Part shown: positions 56,540 through 64,000 of the stretch, piece after piece | Layout: each line of letters begins with the position of its first letter | Numbering within the stretch: the stretch's first letter is position 1 | DNA from: Rhabdophis nuchalis | Taxonomy: Eukaryota; Chordata; Lepidosauria; Squamata; Natricidae | DNA length: 64,000 nt | Assembly (NCBI GenBank): GCA_039707465.1 | Contig: CM077644.1 | Location: 217,067,462 to 217,131,461 of the forward strand | Direction of reading: 5' to 3' | Made by a program: the position numbers and the translations under genes | The notes under the pieces: generated by a model | The model's input: the letters and a program-made list of their open reading frames with translations, nothing else | Databases searched by the model: none | What the model was told of the DNA's origin: nothing

Positions 56540-57700
56540 TGGTACAGTCAACACTCTAGGCCAGAGGTAGAGTTGTGGCGATGATCATTCAGGAATTATT
56601 TATGGCTTGCAGGAGCGGCAAAGCATCAGAACTTCTCTTCCCTTATTGCATCAATGGACTGCTGTCCTGCAGCCTTGTTTAACATGACATGGATACTCTT
56701 GGTTAGAGGGAACTCAGAGAAATATATGCAGGGAGGTGTGGAAAGATTTGTTCATAATACCAAAGAAATTAGCTTGACCTTTTTGGGAATTGAACTCCAG
56801 CCATATTGCAGGTCCAGATCAGATACCTGGGGAGGAGTCTTGCCTGGTTTTAGGGATCAGTTTAACTTGTTGGACCTGAAGTAGACAGGGGCTTTAGGAC
56901 TATGAGCTCAGCCACATGCTCTGTAGATCCATGCCACTCCTGACTTGTTAAAGTGGCACAGATGTGATAGAATGCACACCTAGAAATCAGTAGTCTTAGC
57001 AACTCAGAGAGAGGAGGCAGTAACTCTCATTAGGGGGAGGTCCAGATTAAGAGACTGTGCAGTCCCAAAATGGATGGGGGGGAGGGGCTGAGAGGTTCAG
57101 GGTAGCCACACCCTAGAATCTCAGAATATATCTAGTAGGTTAGAAGGTTACAGGTTTAATTTGGCAAGATTCTGTCCACTAGAAATAAAATAAATGATTA
57201 ACTTCATTGGGTTTTGCTCTATACCAAGATCCTGCCAATCAATTCGCTGTGTCTAATTCAAGGTGCTCATTTTGACCTTTAAAGTCCTCCAAGACATGGG
57301 GCTTGGTTATTTGAAGTGCCATCTCTCTGGATTATATCTTCTTATTCCATCAAATCTGGGAAGAGAGGAATGCTATGAATCCCCTCTCTCAGGAAACTAT
57401 ACTTTCTGCCATGGCATCAGCCTTATGGAATCATCTTCCCCCACGAAATGAGGTCAGTTCTATTTCTCCTTATTTTTTAGAAGTCCCCCAAGACCTCACT
57501 TTGTCATCAGACTCAGGATTTTTAGAAGATCAGTGAGGTCTTGAGGTGGCTTTGTTGCTGATCAAATCTTTTGTGGTGTGTGGACTATGTATGTGTACGT
57601 TTAGATATGACTGTGTTTGACTGTGTATTCTTTTTATACTTTCTTTTGCTGTATGCTGCTCAAAGTCACTTCCTGTGAGATGGGTGGCCATGTAAATTTG
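56540..57700 (+). mobile_element. Old, heavily decayed L2/CR1-like element
   Basis: ATGCTCTGTAGATCCATGCC ACTCCTGACTTG resembles the [15 protein letters not shown] linker of the L2-like copies (compare 31930). TTGACCTTTAAAGTCCTCCA AGACATGGGG and CCCACGAAATGAGGTCAG resemble the FKVLxG and LPxxxR region. The tail region has GCTGCTCAAAGTCACTTCCT GTGAGATGGGTGG. Large deletions and no open frame. Inferred from collinear weak matches. Confidence 0.5.
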
Positions 57701-57955
57701 ATAAAGAAATTTGATAAAGTAGGTATCATAGCTCGGCCAACTCAAAAGACTTTGTAGAGGTTACATCAAATTAAAATGATATGCTCAATGAAAAATAAAT
57801 CACGTTCATAAAAATGACACGTGAATTATAAATAATCAATAAACTATTAAGCAATGTAAATAAAAGAAAAGACAGAAGTATAAAATCTAAGGGAGAGCAG
57901 CATTTAGTGCATTGTTTTGCAACTTCAGCAGTTTTAAGATGGTTGAATATCAACT

Positions 57956-58019
57956 GGCTGGGTAAATTCTGGGAGTTGAAGTCTACACATAAAGTTGCTG
58001 AGATTGAGAAAAACTGATC
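57956..58019. mobile_element. Half of a fold-back hAT-type MITE
   Basis: AATTCTGGGAGTTGAAGTCT ACACATAAAGTTGCTGAGAT TGAGAAAAACTG matches the right arm of the MITE at 34337; the left arm is lost. Confidence 0.6.
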
Positions 58020-58179
58020 TAATTAAATTCTCTTCCCAGTAGAAAAACCTACATGGAATATCCTCAGGAGAGTACCATCCAGTGTCTCTTTATACAAAGG
58101 AATGTCTATGATTGAACAGTTTCTATTGTTGGAACTCCAACTCCAACTTACTTATCATTTAAACCTGTTTGCTTTCTCT

Positions 58180-58500
58180 TCTAGAATTACCCAAGGGATT
58201 CAGTCCCACCTTCTTCATGAGTCTTTCAGGTGACTTTCAGGTATTTGAAAACAGCTATCATATCTCTATGTAACCTTCTTCTTGATAAGTATACCTTGTT
58301 GCTCCAATCATTCCTATTTAACTTTTCCTGTCGGGTTTCTTATCGTCTTGGTTGCTCTTCTGAATAGACTCAGGCCTATCAATTGCCTTTTTCAAATATG
58401 ATGCCCCAAATTCAATTTGGTATTCTAGGTGCAGTCTAAGTGAAACAGAATAGAGACAAACAAGTACTTCTTTTGATCTTGATACTATTTATGTATAGGT
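58180..58500 (-). mobile_element. Old CR1 fragment
   Basis: Plus-strand phrases AACAGCTATCATATCTCTAT, TCGTCTTGGTTGCTCTTCTG and TTTGGTATTCTAGGTGCAGT parallel the CR1 at 7330-7520 (minus coding). Strongly diverged. Confidence 0.7.
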
Positions 58501-58856
58501 CACTCTATTACAAATAACTCTAGGTAGTTTTACAGAAATAAAATAACATTACCTTACAAAACAGCTACAGTAAGAAAAGCAGTGGCATGGATCTAGAGAG
58601 CATGCAGCTGGGAACAAAACTACTCTATTTATATTCCTTACCATTCACTGAGTCCCTATATCTCTCTAATCCAAGTTCGCAGTTAAAAGTAGATTTTTGA
58701 AAGTCTTTAAAATGGACGGCTCTGATAGCAGCAGTGAATTTATAGAAGTACTAGCTATACCCGGCCACGCATTGCTGTGGCCCAGTCTGGTTAAATGGCC
58801 AACCAATCTGTGTGTAGATCTACACCTGCACACATACACACAACCACCATATAAGC

Positions 58857-58880
58857 CCCAACCTACCTACCTACTGTATT

Positions 58881-58962
<82 letters not shown>

Positions 58963-59762
58963 CCTGTACCTACCTACCTACTGTATTTCTTTCTTTCTCC
59001 CTCTACCTACCTACCTACCTACCTACCTATTGTATTTCCCCCTCTCTATCCCTCTACCTACCTACCTACCTACCTACCTACCTACCTACCTACTTACCTA
59101 CCTACCTACCTACTATATTTCTGACTCTATCTATCCCCCTATCTACCTACCTGCCTACCTACTGTATTTCTCCCTCTCTGTCTATCCCTCTACCTACCTA
59201 CCTACCTACTGTATTTCTTTCTTTTTCCCTCTACCTACCTACCTACCTACTGTATTTCCCCCCCTCTATCCCTCTACCTACCTACCTATTGTATTTCTCC
59301 CTCTCTGTCTATCCCTCTACCTACCTACCTACCTACTGTATTTCTTTCTTTTTCCCCTCTATCTACCTACCTACTGTATTTCCCCCCCTCTATCCCTCTA
59401 CCTACCTACCTACCGTATTTCTTGCTATCTATACACCTACCTACGGTATTTCTCCCTCTCTGTCTATCCCTCTACTTACCTACCTATTGTATTTCTTGCT
59501 TTCTACCTCCACCTACCTACCTACCTACTGTATTTCTCCCTCTCTATCTATCCCCCTATCCACCTACCTGCCTACCTACTGTATTTCTCCCTCTCTGTTT
59601 ATCCCTCTACCTACCTATCTACTGTATTTCTCCCTATCTATCTATCCATCCCCCTACCTATGTACCTACCTACCTACCTGCCTACCTACCTACTATATTT
59701 CTTCCTTTCTCCCTCTACCTACCTACCTACCTACCTACCTACCTACCTACCTACCTACTGTC

Positions 59763-59854
<92 letters not shown>

Positions 59855-60074
59855 TGTATCTATCTATCCACCCACCTACCTACCTACCTACCTACCTACC
59901 TACCTACCTACCTTATTTCTGCCTCTCTATCTATCCCTTGGGGGTCATCTAGTCCAACTCCCTGCTAGGCAGGAAGCCCTATACCCATGATGGCGAACCT
60001 ACTGTATCTACTGTATTTCTCCCTATCTATCTATCCATCCCCCTACCTATGTACCTACCTACCTACCTACTGTC

Positions 60075-60168
<94 letters not shown>

Positions 60169-60808
60169 CACCCACCTACCTACCTACCTACCTGCCTACT
60201 GTATTTCTCCCTCTCTGTCTATCCCTCTACCTACCTATCTACTGTATTTCTCCCTATCTATCTATCCATCCCCCTACCTATGTACCTACTTACCTACCTA
60301 CCTACTGTATTTCTTTCTTTTTCCCTCTATCTACCTACCTACCTACTGTATTTCCCCCCCTCTATCCCTCTAGCTACCTACCTACTGTATTTCCCCCCTC
60401 TATCCCTCTACCTACCTACCTACTGTATTTCTCCCTCTCTCTATCCCTCTACCTACCTACCTTTTTCCCTCTATCTACCTACCTACCTATTGTATTTCCC
60501 CCCCTCTATCCCTCTACCTACCTACCTACCGTATTTCTCGCTATCTATACATCTACCTACCTACCTACTGTATTTCTCCCTCTCTATCTATCCACCTATC
60601 CACCTACCTGACTACCTACTGTATTTCTCCCTCTCTGTCTATCCCTCTACCTACCTATCTACTGTATTTCTCCCTATCTATCTATCCATCCCCCTACCTA
60701 TGTACCTACCTACCTACCTACCTACCTACCTACCTACCTACCTACCTACTGTCTCTTTCTTTCTTTCTTTCTTTCTTTGTATCTATCTATCTATCTATCG
60801 ATCGATCG

Positions 60809-60883
<75 letters not shown>

Positions 60884-60885
60884 CA
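58857..60885. repeat. 2-kb composite satellite of CTAC, CTAT and CTTT blocks around a TGTATTTCTCC unit
   Basis: About 25 higher-order units of CTACCTACCTACTGTATTTC TCCCTCTCTATCTATCCCT and variants. Embedded pure blocks: (CTAT)n at 58881-58961, (CTTT)n at 59764-59855 and 60071-60129, (CTAT)n at 60127-60170, and (ATCT)n with three ATCG units at 60780-60884. Long open frames rich in Ser, Leu, Tyr, Pro and Thr cross it but are translated repeat. Confidence 0.95.
59939..59999. mobile_element. 60-bp CR1/hAT scrap inside the satellite
   Basis: GGGGGTCATCTAGTCCAACT CCCTGC matches the CR1 3' UTR at 61100, and CCATGATGGCGAACCTA matches the left end of the hAT element at 29909. The satellite resumes on both sides. 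Confidence 0.65.
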
Positions 60886-60888
60886 TCC

Positions 60889-61010
60889 AACATTGCTTCT
60901 TGTTCTGCCCTCAGGTGCCTTGGTGAATAGCTTAACTCCCTCTTCTTTGGGGCAACCCCTGAGATATTGGAAGGCTGCTATCATGTCTTCCCTAGTCCCT
61001 CTTTTATTAA
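60889..61010 (-). mobile_element. CR1 fragment, copy 1
   Basis: ATTGCTTCTTGTTCTGCCCT CAGGTGCCTTGGTGAATAGC through ATCATGTCTTCCCTAGTCC. Nearly identical to 61298-61420. It is followed by a satellite-like CTGTATTTCTCCCTGTCTCTC. Confidence 0.85.
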
Positions 61011-61065
61011 ACTGTATTTCTCCCTGTCTCTCTATTCCCCTATCTACATACCTACTGTAATACAA

Positions 61066-61440
61066 TAGTACAATAGCAGGGTTGGAAGGGACCTTGGAGG
61101 TCATCTAGTCCAACCCTGCTGCTCAAGCAGGAGACCCTATGCCGTTTCAGACAAATGGTTTTCCAGTCTCTTCTCTCTTCAGTGTTGGGGCATCCATAAC
61201 TTCTGGTGGCAAGATGTTCCACTGGTTAATAGTTCTCACTGCCAGGAAATTTGCCCTCAGTTCTAGGTTGCTTCTCTCCTTGATTAGTTTCCACCCATTG
61301 CTTCTTGTTCTGCCTTCAGGTGCCTTGGTGAATAGCTTTACTCCCTCTTCTTTGGGGCAACCCCTGAGATATTGGAAGGCTGCTATCATGTCCTCCCTAG
61401 TCCTTCTTTTCATTAAACTGTATTTGCTGTCAGATGGGTG
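61066..61440 (-). mobile_element. CR1 fragment, copy 2, with 3' UTR
   Basis: The minus strand reads MKRRTREDMIAAFQYLRGCP then [20 protein letters not shown] and LEL...VRTINQWNILPPEVM, the CR1 C-terminus. The 3' UTR (AGGGTTGGAAGGGACCTTGG on plus) and a TACAATAGTACAATAG tail are at 61066-61140. The frame is lost near 61165. Confidence 0.88.
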
Positions 61441-61990
61441 ATTCTTTGTTACAGTTTGGTTCAGTTAGTATTAAACAGTTTAAAGCAGCTGCCTGCCTCC
61501 TTTTTTTTTTACCTCAGAGAACAGTCCTGAGCAGAATTTCTCCCCCCCCTCTATGGGCCACCTGGGAGTTTCCTATCCTCTGTGCCTTTTTGGCCCCAAG
61601 AGGCCGCCGTATGAGGCCTTTGCCAACAGTGACAGTTGAAAAGCAGTTTGATGGGCGTGGCTACAGGGATGTTAACACACAATTTCAGTGGGTACTTTTT
61701 TGTGTGTGTAATTTGTACACAACACATGCGTGCTAGGCACAAAATGATTAGCTATTCTATTATCGGAAGTCCTTGTCTACGTTGTCTGAAAGTTTCGTTT
61801 AAATCGGCCCAGTAGTTTTTGAGATTAGTGGATTCGTACAAACTATTTTACATTTTTATTTATATAGATAAACACACAAGTGAAAAAGGCTTTCCACTGA
61901 AACCCATGTACACAACATGGGAATCAACTCCCCTCCCCTTTGTGTTTCATGTTACAGAAATCATCCACAAGTGAGGACAGTTGAGAAGAA
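61441..61990. other. Intergenic, mostly right flank of the hairpin-ended repeat
   Basis: No gene recognised. Holds the right-flank phrase near 61795 and ordinary A/T-rich DNA. Confidence 0.35.
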
Positions 61991-62160
61991 AATGTTTCCC
62001 CGAAAATAAGACAGGGTCTTATTTTCTTTTGACCTTATTTTTGGGGAGGTCTTATTATTTTTGAAGTGCAGGAGGCAGAGAGCGTGTTCATCTCATGGTG
62101 GCGGCTGTGTTGCAACATTTTCAGGTAGGGCTTATTTTGGGGGAGGGCTTATTTTAAGTA
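61991..62160. mobile_element. Relative of the AAAATAAGAC element at 11052
   Basis: AATGTTTCCCCGAAAATAAG ACAGGGTCTTATTTTC with repeated GGGGGAGGGCTTATTTT and GGGGAGGTCTTATTATTT. The left terminus matches the 11052 element at most positions; the right end is unclear. Confidence 0.55.
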
Positions 62161-62164
62161 CTCA

Positions 62165-64000
62165 AGATTAGATCTCCTTCGCCTGTGGGAGGTTCCTCTC
62201 TTGCAGGCCTGGCCCCCTAGTCTAACACGGGCCCACCTCGAGGAAGGATTGATAGATCCAGAGAGGTGGGTGAAGCGCAAACTCAGGGGCTTTTTATCAA
62301 AAATTTTAATCCGGATTTTAAGGGGTTCGAGGGGGGGAGGGTTTATTCAGTTAGAGGGGGGTCAAGGTACAGGGTCGGATGGCGGAGCTAGGGAAAAGGA
62401 TAGGTCCATTAAGGAGGGGGGAGTGGGGGTCATTCCTAGGGAGGGTTTTCCCATTCGATCGGTCTTGGGGAGGGGCAGGGGTGGTGAGAGACAGGGTGTC
62501 CATCGTGTGTTGGGGGATCGTGGCCGCTGGCTACAAGCAGTCACCCGCACCAACCCCCTGTGCTCCCCTCGGGGGCTAGGCGGTCAGGGATTACAGAGCC
62601 AGGGCCCCAGGCTGATGTTCTGCAATGCCAGGTCCGTGATGAATAAAGCCCCCCTCATAAATGACCTTGTGTCAGAGGGGGACCCAGACCTGGTGGGAAT
62701 TACGGAGACCTGGTTGGGCCTTGAGGGGGGTTTACCCCTCGTGGATATGTGCCCACCAGGCTACCGTGCATTCCATCAGCCTCGGGCCCTAGGCAGGGGT
62801 GGAGGGGTGGCAGTTATTGTTAAGGAAGGTCTTGAGCCAAAGGAGACCACTGTACTACAGACTACCGGCTGTGAGTCCCTCTATGTGAAGTGGGGCCTAG
62901 GGAGGCAGTTGGGCTTGCTGATTGTATACCTGGCTCCCCGCTATGTAACAGCAGCCCTGCCCGAGCTCCTCGGGGTGATCGCCGAGATGGCGGTTGAATC
63001 CCCCAGACTACTAGTCGTGGGGGATTTTAACCTGCCATCGGCGGGCGAAACATCCGAGGTAGCTCGGGAGTTCATGGCTGCCATGATGGCCATGGACCTG
63101 ACCCAAGTAGTTCAGGGTCCCACGCACATTGGAGGACACACGCTGGATCTTATCTTTGTCTCTGGCCAGTGGAGAAGTGATCTTGGAATCGGGGACTTAA
63201 TCATCTCACTCTTGTCATGGACACATCACTCTCTCCTTTGGCTCGACTTTCCAATCGCCACACCCCACCGCGGGGAGGTGGTTCCGCCCCAAGCGCCTGA
63301 TGGACCCAGAAAGGTTCCAGAGGGAGCTTGTGCCAATACCTGTATCCCTGCCCCGCGACTCGATTGAGGACCTAGTGGCCGCATGGTATAGTGCAGCCAC
63401 GGGGGCCTTGGACCGAGTTGCGCCCTTGCAGCCTCTCAGGCGGCATCGAATCACTCAGGCTCCATGGTTTACCGAGGAACTGAGGGGGATGAAATGCCGC
63501 AAGAGACGCCTAGAGAGTAGGTGGAGATCCTCTCGATCCGAAGCTGACCGAACACTAGTAAGAGCCCATATAAGGATTTATTTAGTGCCGATAAGAGTGG
63601 CCAAACATGAGTATTGTGCCACCCTTATCGCATCCGCAGAGAACTGCCCTGTTGCCCTGTTTGGGGTGACCCGCTCCCTCTTTCATCAGAGGCCGCGGGA
63701 AGCCCCCTTGCAGGGTCGAGCAGAGGAATTTGGAGTGTATCTGCAGGATAAAATCACTCAGATTCGGAACGAGTTGCCCTCCACTACAAGTTCTCCAGCC
63801 GGACTGTCCGAGGCTGGTCTTGAGACAACATCTTGGGAGGAGTTTGACTTTGTCACTACCGAGGATATGGACAGGTTGTCAAAGAGACTTAGGGCCACCA
63901 CATGTTTATTGGACCCGTGTCCCTCCTGGCTTGTACTGGCATCCTGGGAGGTTACAGGAGGCTGGCTCCAGGATATTGTGAATGCACCTTGAGTGAGGGG
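62165..64000 (+). mobile_element. L2-like element, 5' half with endonuclease domain, continues past the window
   Basis: Frame 1 (62201-63367) carries an APE-type endonuclease: [53 protein letters not shown]. The SDH catalytic motif is WTHH here, so the key Asp is lost; the copy at 31.1 kb keeps SDH. Frame 2 (about 63300-63992) continues with the linker PERFQRELVPIPVSLPRDSI to [21 protein letters not shown] one-base deletion in AATGCACCTTGAGTG (compare AACGCTTCCTTGAGTG at 32009) puts a stop at 63990. RT lies beyond the window. The upstream 5' UTR is G-rich. Not active as it stands. Confidence 0.88.

Larger units (their letters stand above)
58749..61872. mobile_element. Hairpin-ended repeat greatly expanded by satellite DNA
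   Basis: The left flank CTAGCTATACCCGGCCACGC ATTGCTGTGGCCC and the following GTTAAATGGCCAACC...ACACCTGC match 14523-14600. The right flank AAATCGGCCCAGTAGTTTTT GAGATTAGTGGATTCGTACA ends in TTTATATAGATA, paralleling 14950-15015. Between them are a composite array, CR1 insertions and A-rich DNA. The same element at 14190 is only about 0.8 kb. Whether it is a Helitron relative is inference. Confidence 0.5.

Noticed and set aside
58697..59968. 423-codon open frame rich in Ser, Leu, Tyr, Pro and Thr
   Set aside because: It is a direct translation of CTAC/CTAT/CTTT satellite. All three frames are open for the same reason and no family motif is present.
44116..64000. ELOVL7, the downstream neighbour of ERCC8 in human
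   Set aside because: No open frame or exon resembling a fatty-acid elongase (for example an HVFHH motif) was seen; it probably lies beyond the window.

Overview
The window is vertebrate nuclear DNA, most likely from a squamate reptile (snake or lizard). The evidence is an intron-containing vertebrate gene, many CR1 and L2-like non-LTR retrotransposons, Sauria-type tRNA SINEs, and abundant short hAT and Tc1/mariner-type inverted-repeat elements. There is no prokaryotic gene organisation; most long open frames are retrotransposon remnants or translated microsatellites. Layout: (1) Positions 1-5410 lie inside intron 1 of NDUFAF2, which runs on the minus strand. This part holds a truncated L2-like element, two nested MITEs, a CR1 scrap and a 55-bp minisatellite. 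NDUFAF2 coding exon 1 is at 5411-5537. (2) Positions 5538-6095 form a CpG-rich, TATA-less bidirectional promoter. (3) ERCC8 (CSA) occupies 6096-43710 on the plus strand in 12 coding exons, all with GT-AG introns. They join into one uninterrupted 401-residue frame; a canonical AATAAA lies at 44095. Its introns are loaded with repeats, the largest being intron 9 (10.7 kb) and intron 7 (7.1 kb). (4) Positions 44100-64000 contain no recognisable host gene. They hold Tc1, SINE, hAT, L2 and CR1 remnants, a decayed unassigned coding fragment (52829-53360), a 2-kb composite satellite (58857-60885) and the 5' half of an L2-like element with an endonuclease domain that runs off the window. The two host genes keep the head-to-head arrangement known in mammals. 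ERCC8 is the substrate receptor of the CRL4-CSA ubiquitin ligase in transcription-coupled DNA repair; NDUFAF2 is a mitochondrial complex I assembly factor. I did not find a clearly new biological system. The items most worth a second look are the decayed coding fragment near 53 kb, a satellite unit shared by three loci and resembling a transposon terminus, a Tc1 element nested in a SINE with an exact TA duplication, a consensus splice donor inside ERCC8 exon 10, and an in-frame upstream ATG in ERCC8.
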